Shown in pieces: positions 16,176-25,050 of a stretch of DNA of 64,000 nt. This DNA is from Roseivirga sp. UBA6052 (GTDB lineage Bacteria; Bacteroidota; Bacteroidia; Cytophagales; Cyclobacteriaceae): contig DIYO01000009.1 in assembly GCA_002427755.1 (NCBI GenBank), positions 375,296-439,295 on the forward strand, read 5' to 3'. Numbering within the stretch: the first letter of the stretch is position 1; each line of letters starts with the position of its first letter. The position numbers were made by a program, and so were the translations under genes. The notes under the pieces are model-generated. The model did not search any database, was not told where the DNA came from, and worked only from the letters and a program-made list of their open reading frames with translations.

Positions 16176-16871
16176 CTAATTGACGTCTAATTCTTGGAAA
16201 TAGTAGATCACCTCTTCCTTCGAGTCTTTACTCAGTTTATATGATTTTTTGACGACTTCCTTTTTGATAAACGAAATAGGGTGTTTAAAAATTGGACCAT
16301 CAAAAACGAAAGTGTGAAACTCACCATTCTCTCCACACGGATCTACATTGGAAGGAAAATCTCTCACACATTGCTCGTCTAATTCTCGACCTATAAAAGT
16401 CTGATCCAATTTTGAACCATCTGCAGCCACTATTATGGTTCTAAATCCCAGAGCCCAAAATTCTTTTAATAGTTCAGAAGTATCCCTTTTCCAAATTGGA
16501 AAGTGGGCTTTCATCCCCACATTCATCAATTGCTCCTCTCTATACTTTTTAAGATCTTCTAAGAAAATGTCTCCAAAGAATGTATGCGAAATGCCTTCTC
16601 GCTTTAATTCAGAGAGTTTATTTGACATCAAAGCATTATAGTCATCCATTGAGATTTCACCCGGTAGTTCAAGCGTTTTTAATGGAAGTCCAATAGCAGT
16701 TGTCTGTTTTTCTAAGACATCCAACTTAACCCCGTGCATAGAAATCCTCATGTTATGAGCATTTATCGAGGTGAACAATGAATCGATTTGAAAGTCCTTC
16801 AATTGGAGTGCATGATAGAGTGCCAATGCACTGTCCTTTCCACCACTCCAATTGAAAAAAGCCTTATTCAT
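16176..16871 (-). CDS. DUF71/COG2102 ATP-pyrophosphatase, predicted B12 salvage enzyme
   Basis: The 231-residue protein is a PP-loop ATP pyrophosphatase of the Dph6 (diphthine-ammonia ligase) family, with the SGGKDS loop at 9-14. Diphthamide does not occur in bacteria. Comparative genomics of DUF71/COG2102 has linked bacterial members beside B12 uptake genes to cobamide salvage, perhaps amide bond chemistry on corrinoids. Here it follows btuB by only 6 nt in the riboswitch-controlled operon, which fits that prediction well. The exact reaction is not established. The length is normal for the bacterial branch. Confidence 0.85.
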   Translation of the reverse strand: MNKAFFNWSGGKDSALALYHALQLKDFQIDSLFTSINAHNMRISMHGVKLDVLEKQTTAIGLPLKTLELPGEISMDDYNALMSNKLSELKREGISHTFFGDIFLEDLKKYREEQLMNVGMKAHFPIWKRDTSELLKEFWALGFRTIIVAADGSKLDQTFIGRELDEQCVRDFPSNVDPCGENGEFHTFVFDGPIFKHPISFIKKEVVKKSYKLSKDSKEEVIYYFQELDVN

Positions 16872-16877
16872 CTTTCA

Positions 16878-18740
16878 TTAAAAGTTGTAAGCGAGGCTCA
16901 AACTATAGTTTCTTCCCATTGTAGTAAAACCTGAAACTGCGATAAACTCCTCATCAAATAGATTATTTAAACTACCACTCACTGCCAATCTTTCGTCTAG
17001 GAATGTTTTGCGAATCGAGAGGTCTACTACACTGAATGCAGGCAATAATGTAGTATCAAAAGGAGAAGGTAATCTTTCACCTGTATATAGATAATTTAAT
17101 GCAATTGACGAGCTCTTCTCTAAGTTATAGCTAACACCTAAACCATATTTCTCTTTTGGAATACGTGCGAATGCGGCATCGTTGTTTGTAGCCAATTTCG
17201 AGTAATTAGCTGTAATAGAAAGTTGATTAGTCGGACTCCATGAAGCATCGGCCTCTATTCCCTGAACTCTTCTTACCCCTGCTATATTGGTATAGTTACC
17301 TCCTATAAAATTACCTTGATCATCGAAGGTAGAAACAAAGTCAATGGCGTTGCTCTCGTCTCTCAAGAACCAAGCAAGGTTCAAAGTCAACTTGTTGCCT
17401 TCATAAAGACTAGCTCCTAGTTCATAATTGTTAGTCGTCTCTGGCGTGAGTTCTGCATTGCCAAAAAATGGGCTGTTCAACTGAAACAATGAAGGCGTAT
17501 TGTAAGCATTAGAAATAGATAGATAAGTTTTTACGGAAGTCTCTTCATCAACTTTAATTAAGAAAGAAGGATTCACGGTAGTGAGCAATTCACTGCTATA
17601 ATTACTATGCGTATTAAGACGTAATCCGAAATGAAAATTCGCTCCACTCTCTGCATCCAGCACCACCGATAAATAAGGATCGAATATAGTAAAGTCAGAC
17701 TCTAGATCAGGATTTGAATTATCAGATAACCTCTGAAGATTTAACCCAAAAATGGCCTTGGCATACTCATTAATTTCTAATTGATTATACAAATCAATCT
17801 GTAAGTTACCTCCTTCAAAAGTTGATGGAAATGATGTTTCGAAAACTCTTTCGTTCGTAACATAATTCAACCTGAGTTGCGTATATCCATTGGCATGATT
17901 CAGCTTAGGATTAATCCCAAATCTTGTCTGTTGATTATCTGAAATCGCGTTGAGTTCATCATTAAAAGCAAAGGCATCTATATCCGCGATAAATTCATCA
18001 TAACCTAAAACAAAGTCTAATTCCAGTGGGCTATTGGTATTAATTCCACCTTTAAAAAGAAGATTGGTTCTTCCAAAACCATCGTCATCGAATTGAACTG
18101 CTGGGTCTGTTGATAAAGCAGCTGAAAAACCATCAAAGGTCTCTCTACTAAAATTAAGACCATAGTTTAAACTATTGCTGGTACCCGATACAGCACCATT
18201 AACACCAAGTCTACCAAAAGAACCAGATGTAAGACCTATGTTTCCAGCGACCTTTTCTTTGGCATTTTGCTTTAGCTTAATGCTAATAACGCCTGCAGCC
18301 GCATTAGAACCATAAAGACTACTTAATCCTCCTTTAAGAATCTCAATACTTTCTACCTGATTTAATGGGAGGTATCTAAGGTCATAGAATAGACTGATTC
18401 CAGTGGGCTCATTCATTGGAACTCCATCTATTAAAACAAGCGTGTATTTACTTCTTGCTCCTCTTACATAGTATTCTAGGTTGGTTCCCGGTGTACCGAA
18501 ATTTCCATCTACTTGAACCGCAGGGACTTGATTAAGCAAATCCGCCACTGAAAATGCTGCAGACCTTTCTAGCTGATCTGCATCAATTTTATATATGGAT
18601 TTACCAGATCGCTCAATTGGGGTAGCAATACGCGTTCCCGACACAACAAACTCACCTAAATCGGTGGTGTCATTTATAATTTGTGCTTGAATACTCGTGC
18701 AAAGTATAGCTAGCACTAAGGTTAGTTTAGTTTTTCTCAT
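16878..18740 (-). CDS. btuB: TonB-dependent vitamin B12 receptor
   Basis: The 620-residue outer-membrane receptor has a signal peptide (1-20, ending QAQ) and a TonB-box-like region after it (about 26-40, with the GEFVVSGTR pattern). A plug domain follows with YVRGARSKYTLVLIDGVPMNEP-type sequence near 87-110, then a 22-strand barrel ending in Phe (YNF). It should import corrinoids using TonB energy. The specific assignment to cobalamin rests on context: btuF, btuC, btuD and a cobalamin riboswitch precede it in the same leftward operon. Its start overlaps the btuD stop by 14 nt. Confidence 0.9.
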   Translation of the reverse strand: MRKTKLTLVLAILCTSIQAQIINDTTDLGEFVVSGTRIATPIERSGKSIYKIDADQLERSAAFSVADLLNQVPAVQVDGNFGTPGTNLEYYVRGARSKYTLVLIDGVPMNEPTGISLFYDLRYLPLNQVESIEILKGGLSSLYGSNAAAGVISIKLKQNAKEKVAGNIGLTSGSFGRLGVNGAVSGTSNSLNYGLNFSRETFDGFSAALSTDPAVQFDDDGFGRTNLLFKGGINTNSPLELDFVLGYDEFIADIDAFAFNDELNAISDNQQTRFGINPKLNHANGYTQLRLNYVTNERVFETSFPSTFEGGNLQIDLYNQLEINEYAKAIFGLNLQRLSDNSNPDLESDFTIFDPYLSVVLDAESGANFHFGLRLNTHSNYSSELLTTVNPSFLIKVDEETSVKTYLSISNAYNTPSLFQLNSPFFGNAELTPETTNNYELGASLYEGNKLTLNLAWFLRDESNAIDFVSTFDDQGNFIGGNYTNIAGVRRVQGIEADASWSPTNQLSITANYSKLATNNDAAFARIPKEKYGLGVSYNLEKSSSIALNYLYTGERLPSPFDTTLLPAFSVVDLSIRKTFLDERLAVSGSLNNLFDEEFIAVSGFTTMGRNYSLSLAYNF

Positions 18741-19725
18741 TTTCTTGGTTTAACAAATGTGTTATTAGTTCTTTAATTGTTTTAAATGATTTATCCTGGG
18801 ATGGAATATCCCAAAGCGGATTACCGACCTCACCAGTAACCACTACTTCTATTTTTGAATTAATTTTCGAAGCTCTCAGCAAAGCCTTCTCAGTCCATTT
18901 TTTGAGTATTTCATCCCCTGAGATTTCTACCGATACCGAACTGGATCTCTCACCTTTGGTGAATGCTCCTTTTGTATAATCGAAGACCAATTCCTCCTTA
19001 TGGAAAGCTGTTTCGAGAGCAGTGGAAAGCACTAAATCTTCAGGTAGTCCTTGAAGAACTCTTTGACCCTTGCCGATAAGCCATAGAGAATCTGCATAGG
19101 CCAATGCTAAGTCAATTTCATGAGTAGTCACTAAAATCGTTTTCCCAAAGTCATGAGCTAGTGTTCTCAATAGATGGAAGACTTCTATCCTATTTGGTGA
19201 ATCTAAATGGGTAGTAGGCTCATCTAGAAAAATTAAAGGTGTGTCTTGTACAAGGGCTCTGGCAATCATTACCTTCTGTCGCTCACCATCACTTAATTCT
19301 CCCACATGTCGATTGGCAAATGATAATAAACCCGTTTGATCTAATGCCCGATATATGATTTCATTGTCCTCCTTTTTCAACTGCCCCATCCAGCTGGTGT
19401 ATGGAAAACGCCCTAAGGCCACTAAGGCAAAGACTGTAAGGTTACCTGGCGCTTCAGCATTGGTAAGCACCAGACTTAATTGCTTGGCTAATTCTTTTCT
19501 AGAAATAGATTCTAGACTTTTCTCTTCTAATAGAACACCGCCCGAAATTGGTTCTTGGATTGATGAAATGGTGCGTAACAGCGTTGATTTTCCAGATCCA
19601 TTCGGACCAAGTAAAGCTGTTACCTCTCCTTTGGATAAAGTAAGATTCAATTCATTTAGAACTGTCTTACTTTTATACCCTACGGTCAAGTTCTTAACGG
19701 ATAATATGGTATTCAGACTATCCAT
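18727..19725 (-). CDS. btuD: vitamin B12 ABC transporter ATPase with C-terminal extension
   Basis: This 332-residue ATPase has Walker A GPNGSGKST (40-48), signature LSDGE (144-148), Walker B LIFLDEP (164-170) and the H-loop His202, so it powers BtuC. Typical BtuD is about 250 residues. The extra 75-80 residues (about 255-332) begin SSSVSVEISGDE and look like a small alpha/beta domain that might sense ligand; its function is unknown. The ATG shares one base with the btuC stop (TAATG), which indicates coupling. A haem or iron siderophore transporter ATPase is the alternative on sequence alone; the riboswitch decides for B12. Confidence 0.88.
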   Translation of the reverse strand: MDSLNTILSVKNLTVGYKSKTVLNELNLTLSKGEVTALLGPNGSGKSTLLRTISSIQEPISGGVLLEEKSLESISRKELAKQLSLVLTNAEAPGNLTVFALVALGRFPYTSWMGQLKKEDNEIIYRALDQTGLLSFANRHVGELSDGERQKVMIARALVQDTPLIFLDEPTTHLDSPNRIEVFHLLRTLAHDFGKTILVTTHEIDLALAYADSLWLIGKGQRVLQGLPEDLVLSTALETAFHKEELVFDYTKGAFTKGERSSSVSVEISGDEILKKWTEKALLRASKINSKIEVVVTGEVGNPLWDIPSQDKSFKTIKELITHLLNQENEKN

Positions 19726-20786
19726 TAAAACGATGCTTTTAAATTTCTTCGCTTAACAATCACCCATATGACTACAGGAGAACCTATGAGCGCTGTTATT
19801 GCATTAATAGGTAATACTGAATTACTGCCAGGTACTTGAGAAATTATATCACAAAGCAGCATAATAATAGCTCCCATAATCACAGCACTTGGAATCAATA
19901 CCCTATGATCTGATGTGTTTAAAAAGCTCCTAACCAAATGAGGAACTGCAATTCCAACGAATCCAATTGGGCCACAAAAGCCAGTAACAGCTCCGGCTAA
20001 TATGCTCGTTACCCCAATTATGGCAACCCTAGCTTTTAGGACATTCAATCCCATACTTTGAGCATAGGCTTCTCCCAACAACAGCGTATTGAGGGATTTT
20101 GATAGGAGAAAGGTGAGTACCACCCCTGCAATTACAATGACCGTTAAAACCAGTAGTTGATCGTTTGTTGTACCCCCTAGACTTCCGAAAGTCCAAAGTA
20201 TATACTCTTGAATTTGCTCCGGACTACTGAAGAATTGCCAAATACTTACTACAGCAATCGTGATGTTCGCCATCATTAATCCGACAATGAGCATTACTAC
20301 GTTATCCCGAATTTTAAAAGAGATAAGAAGAATAATAAACAAGACAGCAGCAGCACCTAGTGAAGAAGCAATCACGATTAACCAGCTCCCACCTAAACCC
20401 ATTTCTTTTATAGCAAATGCCGTAGATGCGGAACCTGTAACCAACATAACCGCAGCAACCCCTAAACTTGCTCCAGCAGTAATGCCCAGAACTGAAGGTC
20501 CTGCAAGTGGATTTCTAAAAAGCGTTTGCATTTGAAGTCCCGCTACAGATAATGCACCACCTACCAAAACCGCTGTTATTGATCTTGGCAGTCTTATTTT
20601 ATGAATAATGGCATACCATGCTTGGTTTTCATGGCTAGATGAAAAAAGAATCTCAAATGCCGCACCTATGGGAATATTAACAGATCCCAAAATCAAATCT
20701 GTAAAGAACAGAACTGTTAAAGCTAACAGGAGAGTTACAATCAATCTTGTTCTTGACTGTGGCAATATGGATTGTTCTGGTGTCAA
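19725..20786 (-). CDS. btuC: vitamin B12 ABC transporter permease
   Basis: A 353-residue FecCD/BtuC-type permease with about 10 membrane segments and conserved parts such as RLPRSITAVLVGGALSVAG (about 50-70), NPLAGPSVLGI and GFVGIAVPHLVR. It forms the inner-membrane channel with BtuD. The start appears to be TTG, 2 nt after the btuF stop, because no ATG is present before the first membrane segment. This is one of several TTG starts in the window. Confidence 0.9.
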   Translation of the reverse strand: MTPEQSILPQSRTRLIVTLLLALTVLFFTDLILGSVNIPIGAAFEILFSSSHENQAWYAIIHKIRLPRSITAVLVGGALSVAGLQMQTLFRNPLAGPSVLGITAGASLGVAAVMLVTGSASTAFAIKEMGLGGSWLIVIASSLGAAAVLFIILLISFKIRDNVVMLIVGLMMANITIAVVSIWQFFSSPEQIQEYILWTFGSLGGTTNDQLLVLTVIVIAGVVLTFLLSKSLNTLLLGEAYAQSMGLNVLKARVAIIGVTSILAGAVTGFCGPIGFVGIAVPHLVRSFLNTSDHRVLIPSAVIMGAIIMLLCDIISQVPGSNSVLPINAITALIGSPVVIWVIVKRRNLKASF

Positions 20787-20787
20787 G

Positions 20788-21972
20788 CTATTGGAGTCGA
20801 TTGTAATAGACTAACTCATGTTTTGAGAACAATTCCGGATGGAATATTTTCCCAATATCCTTCAACACAACATCTGGATTCATTACCGCAGACTCATAGA
20901 AATCATTACCACCGTTGGGTGTAAACCTACCGTAGATATTGAATATCTTGCCTTTTTTAAATGATTTGAAATCCTGATACCTAGGATCAGCGTCTGTAAT
21001 TTCTTGGAGCGTTTTGGCCACACTTGGTACCAGCCAATAATCTGCTTTTAGTCCTTGCTCATAAACAGATTCGAAACTTAATCGTACGCTGCCAGTGCTT
21101 TCATCCTGAGCCCAAGGATAATTAACGCCAGCCAGTTCTAACAAGTAATAGGCAAAACTTCTACCGCCTGCCACATACCAAACATCTCCTTGTGCTAAAC
21201 CTGTAATAACCGTTGGAGAACTGTCCTTGGCACTTTCTAATATTTCCGATATCTCCGTGTAACGTTCTTCTAGCGCTTCAAAAGTTGGATTTACTTCAGC
21301 TTCTTTATTTAACAATGCCGCTAAAAGTTTAACCCATTCCGCACGACCCAACAATGTTTTTTCTTGCCAATCGGCATTTAACAACACAGGTACTCCTAAA
21401 TTCTCAAGGTTCTGATATGCTTCGTTTGGAGAGTTTGGATAACCAACTCCTAAAAGCACATCCAAATCAGCAGCAATAGCAACTTCAAGGTTCATTTCTC
21501 CAGCAGGAGATAGTTCTACAATCTCGTTGAGATTTACTCTTTCCTTAATTTCTTGACTACTCACATACTTTGAATTCTCAATAGCCTTCAGATTTTCCTG
21601 TGCATTGATGAACTCAAACATTCCTAAATGAGTGGTAGACATAGAAGCGATTCTTGAGACTGGAATTTGAATACTGTGATTCGAATCAAACCCTTCAGGA
21701 GAATCTAAGCCCGAAGGCAGTAAGGCATATCTTACAGTATCAACAAGATCATTGTAATGCCTAAAAAGCAAAACCTCCTTCCATTGATCGTGATAGATAA
21801 TATCAAAACCAATAGAGTGGTTAACCTGCGTTTTAGTAAACGTGAATAAATCTGCTTCAGAAATTGAAGCTTTGGACGTGTTATCTGAACAAGCAGATAA
21901 TACCCATACGATGGCGAACCAAAAGAGTATACCTACTCCTAGGTTCACGGTTTTTTTCTTCAGTCTTTTCAT
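20788..21972 (-). CDS. btuF: vitamin B12-binding lipoprotein of ABC transporter
   Basis: The 394-residue protein has a long basic N-terminus, a hydrophobic segment and lipobox VLSAC (Cys near 28), so it is a membrane-anchored periplasmic binding protein. The two-lobe class III fold is indicated by the DVLLGVGYP segment and a later GLAQGDVWYVAGGRSF region. It captures corrinoids released by BtuB and delivers them to BtuC. It is the first gene after the cobalamin riboswitch, with a GAGGA ribosome site 12 nt before the ATG. Confidence 0.87.
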   Translation of the reverse strand: MKRLKKKTVNLGVGILFWFAIVWVLSACSDNTSKASISEADLFTFTKTQVNHSIGFDIIYHDQWKEVLLFRHYNDLVDTVRYALLPSGLDSPEGFDSNHSIQIPVSRIASMSTTHLGMFEFINAQENLKAIENSKYVSSQEIKERVNLNEIVELSPAGEMNLEVAIAADLDVLLGVGYPNSPNEAYQNLENLGVPVLLNADWQEKTLLGRAEWVKLLAALLNKEAEVNPTFEALEERYTEISEILESAKDSSPTVITGLAQGDVWYVAGGRSFAYYLLELAGVNYPWAQDESTGSVRLSFESVYEQGLKADYWLVPSVAKTLQEITDADPRYQDFKSFKKGKIFNIYGRFTPNGGNDFYESAVMNPDVVLKDIGKIFHPELFSKHELVYYNRLQ

Positions 21973-22009
21973 ACTATTGGCTTTTCCTCAGAAAGCGGTT
22001 TAGTTTTCA

Positions 22010-22180
22010 AAATCAAAGGCAGGTCTTCTGACTTTCCCGGCTTTTTGCACCTTCCCGACTCATAAAAGAATCAGTGGCATTTCACAAAAAGCCTCAAAAA
22101 ATGGGATTACAGCAGCTGGGACTGTTCAGGAATTACACCTGATTCCCTTTTAATTCATTCCAACAAATCGAAATGAAACC
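22010..22180 (-). promoter_or_regulatory. cobalamin riboswitch
   Basis: Read on the - strand, the leader contains the conserved core GGGAATCAGGTG..., the AGTCCC..GC..CTGTAAT segments and the B12 box GTCAGAAGACCTGCC (plus strand 22018-22033), in the standard order. These are the class-I cobalamin riboswitch hallmarks. The element ends about 40 nt before the btuF ATG, and a GAGGA site lies between. Binding of adenosylcobalamin should turn down btuFCDB expression, by hiding the ribosome site or by early termination; I see no clear T-run hairpin, which favours translational control. Confidence 0.93.
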
Positions 22181-22192
22181 TTCGAGGTAGCG

Positions 22193-22200
22193 CAAAGGTA
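22193..22200 (-). promoter_or_regulatory. -7 promoter box of the B12 operon (TACCTTTG)
   Basis: The octamer on the - strand is a perfect TAnnTTTG. It lies just before the riboswitch, placing the transcript start near 22186. No -33 TTG is evident at about 20 nt upstream. Confidence 0.6.
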
Positions 22201-22228
22201 TACAAAGTTTATGATATTGCGTGCCGTG

Positions 22229-22888
22229 ATGAAAAGTTTACTATTGAGCTCCATACTGCTACTCTCATTGCACATAATAGTTCCGAATCACCTAAGTGCT
22301 CAGAAAATGAGTGAAACTTATGAGAGCGGTGCTAAAAAATATAAAGGCAAACTAGTCGGAGGTACTAAAGTAGGGAAACACACTTATTGGTTTGAAGATG
22401 GAACTAAACAAAAGGAAGAAATCTATACCAATCGAGGACTCCTGACCCGTATGAAAGAGTGGGACGAAGATGGCAACCTTATAAGAGACGAACAACCAGA
22501 GAAAGGATTAGAACTCTTGAGAAGAAAAATGTTCAAAGAACTTTTCTGGGATACTGATTTAAATGGAGTTGGTATCCATAAACTCAAAGGCAATTTAGCT
22601 ATCACGAGTCCAATTACTGAACGAGAAGGAATTATGGTTCATTATGCAACTTATCTCGAAAATGGAAAAGAGGTTGACAGTAGCTACAGAATCAGAGTTC
22701 CACTGAATATCAACTTCAGAAGAGAAAACTCAATCAAAGGATTCTTAGCTGGTCTTAAATATTTTGACGTGGGCGATAGTGGCTACATCAAAGTACCAGC
22801 AAATATGGCCTATGGTGCTGCTGGTGGAAATGGCGTTCCGCCAGACGCCACCATCTATTTTCAAGTACTAGTTTTATCAAGTTACTGA
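22229..22888 (+). CDS. exported protein joining MORN-like repeats to an FKBP-type prolyl isomerase
   Basis: From the ATG at 22229 (219 residues) there is a signal peptide ending LSAQ (about 25). Then come two or three MORN/YwqK-like repeats (about 30-80, e.g. YESGAKKYKG and YWFEDGTKQKEE), and then an FKBP domain in the C-terminal half with VHYATYLENGKEVDSSY and PANMAYGAAGGNGVPPDATI. The FKBP part is typical of peptidyl-prolyl isomerases of the periplasm. The ATG at 22211 would add six residues before the signal peptide. It is divergent from the B12 operon. The fusion is unusual to me; activity should be tested since some FKBP active-site aromatic residues are replaced. Confidence 0.8.
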   Translation: MKSLLLSSILLLSLHIIVPNHLSAQKMSETYESGAKKYKGKLVGGTKVGKHTYWFEDGTKQKEEIYTNRGLLTRMKEWDEDGNLIRDEQPEKGLELLRRKMFKELFWDTDLNGVGIHKLKGNLAITSPITEREGIMVHYATYLENGKEVDSSYRIRVPLNINFRRENSIKGFLAGLKYFDVGDSGYIKVPANMAYGAAGGNGVPPDATIYFQVLVLSSY

Positions 22889-22937
22889 TCTGTCATTAGA
22901 CGATGATTTGTGCCAAACCCCAAAAGTACCGTGCCAA

Positions 22938-23192
22938 TCACAAGGTTAATCGGCTTTCTGAATAAAGATCATAAACGGCTATTACAGTCTCCTGAGCAAT
23001 ATCCTGACCATAGATTGAAATACCATTCAATTGACTTCTATTCTCTAGATAACCAGCTTTGTATATTCCTTCAAACTCATCCCAAATCACAAGCATATAT
23101 TCATAATTAATCGGATTTGCTCTACCTTCTTCTAACCAAGAATCAAATTGGTCTTCGTCTAGTGACTTTGGATAGTCTCTTCCTTCGAACAT
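22938..23192 (-). CDS. small acidic protein of unknown function downstream of hflX
   Basis: An 84-residue protein with many Asp/Glu and aromatic residues (e.g. DEDQFDSWLEEG near 12-23, VIWDEFEGIYKAGY near 35-48) and no signal peptide or membrane segment, so probably cytoplasmic. It begins 16 nt after the hflX stop in the same direction, which suggests co-transcription. I do not recognise the family. The overlapping + strand frame at 22910-23110 is judged a shadow because its composition is unlike a protein. Confidence 0.65.
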   Translation of the reverse strand: MFEGRDYPKSLDEDQFDSWLEEGRANPINYEYMLVIWDEFEGIYKAGYLENRSQLNGISIYGQDIAQETVIAVYDLYSESRLTL

Positions 23193-23208
23193 TATGATCT
23201 ATTGAATT

Positions 23209-24408
23209 TTAATAGTACTGCTCATTCTGCAGATAATTTGGGAAAATCTGAAGATGGCGCTTCTTCACCTTCTTCATCAGCACTTGCCTAAACTCGTCCA
23301 TATTTTCCTTATTAGTTGCCGATATGAAAACTGCGGGCTTTTCTCCTTTGGAAAGATAGGTTTTCTTTAACTCATCTAATGTTGGAGGGGCTGAATCAAG
23401 TTCTTCGAGCATGTCTTGATCCAATGGCTTCACTTGATCAATCTTGTTAAAGACTGTGATAGTAGGCTTGTTCGATGCTCCTAGATCTGCTAAGGTCTCC
23501 TCCACGGTCAACATCTGATCATGAAAGTAAGGATGTGACACATCTACAACATGAAGTAAAATATCAGCTTCAATTACCTCGGCTAATGTAGACTTAAACG
23601 ACTCAATTAAGTGAGTTGGTAATTTTCTTATAAATCCTACGGTATCAGAAAGTAGGAACGGAATCCTATCTAATACAACTTTCCTAACTGTGGCATCAAC
23701 TGTAGCGAATAACTTATCCTCTGCCAGCACATCTGCTTTTGTCAAGAGCCTCATTAAAGTAGACTTGCCTACATTAGTGTAACCTACCAAGGCAACCCTA
23801 ACCACGTTTTGTCTTGATTTACGTTGTACGGCATTCTGCTTCTCTATCTTCTCTAATTTACCTTTTAAAACCGTAATCTGATTTCTAATCATTCTTCGGT
23901 CGGTTTCAATCTCCTTCTCCCCAGCTCCACCACGTGTACTGGTACCTCCCCTTTGCCTCTCTAGGTGAGTCCACATTCTTGTCAATCGAGGTAGTAAATA
24001 GGTAGATCTTGCAAGTTCTACTTGAGTTTTGGCTTGGGCTGTTTGTGCTCGCAGCAAGAATATATCGAGGATCAACAAACTCCTATCGTAAATCTTTACT
24101 TTCAGTTCCTTTTCCAGATTGCGAAGCTGTGAAGGAGAAAGATCATCATCGAAAATGATCACTTTAACTTCTTCTGCCTTAATATAGGTCTGAATCTCTT
24201 CAAGCTTTCCCTTTCCAACAAAAGACCGTACATCTGGCTTATCCATACGTTGAGTAAAAGATTTTACCACGTCTAAACCCATGGTTTTTGCTAAAAAGGC
24301 AAGCTCATCCAGATATTCAACCACCTTATCTTCACGCTGCTCTCGATTGATCAGCGCTACCAATATGGTTTTATCCTCTTCGGTATTTCTTGTTTCGTAT
24401 CCTCCCAT
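23209..24408 (-). CDS. hflX: ribosome-associated GTPase HflX
   Basis: The 399-residue protein has the HflX N-terminal domain, the glycine-rich linker with GGAGEKEIETDRR (about 160-172, near the family's GPGE motif), a coiled-coil linker and the GTPase domain. G1 is GYTNVGKST (209-217), G3 lies in DTVGFIRKLP, and G4 is NKID. HflX rescues stalled or heat-inactivated 70S ribosomes. It has its own -7 promoter box close to the ATG and is followed by a small acidic protein gene. Confidence 0.95.
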   Translation of the reverse strand: MGGYETRNTEEDKTILVALINREQREDKVVEYLDELAFLAKTMGLDVVKSFTQRMDKPDVRSFVGKGKLEEIQTYIKAEEVKVIIFDDDLSPSQLRNLEKELKVKIYDRSLLILDIFLLRAQTAQAKTQVELARSTYLLPRLTRMWTHLERQRGGTSTRGGAGEKEIETDRRMIRNQITVLKGKLEKIEKQNAVQRKSRQNVVRVALVGYTNVGKSTLMRLLTKADVLAEDKLFATVDATVRKVVLDRIPFLLSDTVGFIRKLPTHLIESFKSTLAEVIEADILLHVVDVSHPYFHDQMLTVEETLADLGASNKPTITVFNKIDQVKPLDQDMLEELDSAPPTLDELKKTYLSKGEKPAVFISATNKENMDEFRQVLMKKVKKRHLQIFPNYLQNEQYY

Positions 24409-24418
24409 AAGAAGTTTG

Positions 24419-24426
24419 CAAAGCTA
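24419..24426 (-). promoter_or_regulatory. -7 promoter box of hflX (TAGCTTTG)
   Basis: On the - strand TAGCTTTG is a perfect TAnnTTTG. It lies 10 nt before the hflX ATG, so the leader would be only a few bases, as seen in some Bacteroidota transcripts. Confidence 0.5.
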
Positions 24427-24504
24427 ATACTATTCGTTTCTCTTAAGAAATGTCGTGCGTTTTGTTTCTAGTAGCTTAACTTTAATGCTCTATCTAAAAT
24501 CGGC

Positions 24505-25050
24505 ATGGAAATTATAAATACTGGAATAGAAGGTTTAGTAGAAATCGAACCTAAGGTTTTTGGAGACTCAAGAGGTTATTTTTTTGAATCTTACAGAAAG
24601 GATGTTTTAAATGATAATGGTATTGATTTAGATTTTGTACAATCAAACCAATCATTTTCTGTAAAGGGTACATTACGAGGTCTACATTATCAAAAAGGAG
24701 ATCATGCTCAAGATAAGTTAGTTCGTGTTATGAAGGGAAGAGTTCTAGATGTCGCTGTAGATCTAAGGCATGAATCCCCAACATTCGGTAAATTCCACAC
24801 CGTTATTCTTGATGCTGAAAGACATAATATGTTTTTAGTACCAGTTGGATTTGCTCATGGGTTCTTGGCCTTAGAGGATTGTGTTTTCACTTACCAATGC
24901 TCGAACTATTACAACAAAGAATCAGAAGGTGGAATTATGTGGAATGATCCAGAAATAGGTATTTATTGGGATGTTGAGAACCCATTAGTGTCAGACAAAG
25001 ACCAGGAATTACTTACATTTGAACAGTACAAAGCTGACCCAGCATTTTGA
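24505..25050 (+). CDS. rfbC: dTDP-4-dehydrorhamnose 3,5-epimerase
   Basis: The 181-residue cupin-fold enzyme has the family's VQSNQSFSVKGTLRGLHYQ region, with catalytic His61, and the later FAHGFLALED segment. It epimerises C3 and C5 of dTDP-4-keto-6-deoxyglucose on the way to dTDP-L-rhamnose. No rfbA, rfbB or rfbD is near. The stop codon overlaps the TTG start of the next gene (TTGA), so the two are coupled. Length is standard. A related epimerase for another dTDP sugar cannot be excluded. Confidence 0.9.
   Translation: MEIINTGIEGLVEIEPKVFGDSRGYFFESYRKDVLNDNGIDLDFVQSNQSFSVKGTLRGLHYQKGDHAQDKLVRVMKGRVLDVAVDLRHESPTFGKFHTVILDAERHNMFLVPVGFAHGFLALEDCVFTYQCSNYYNKESEGGIMWNDPEIGIYWDVENPLVSDKDQELLTFEQYKADPAF

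Noticed and set aside
22910..22936. Two TGGCAC motifs on the - strand as possible sigma-54 promoters
   Set aside because: Neither has a TTGA or TTGC -12 element at the right distance, and no leftward gene starts after them nearby.
22910..23110. Rightward 66-residue frame opposite the small protein after hflX
   Set aside because: Composition is not protein-like, there is no promoter, and it overlaps the better-supported leftward gene.
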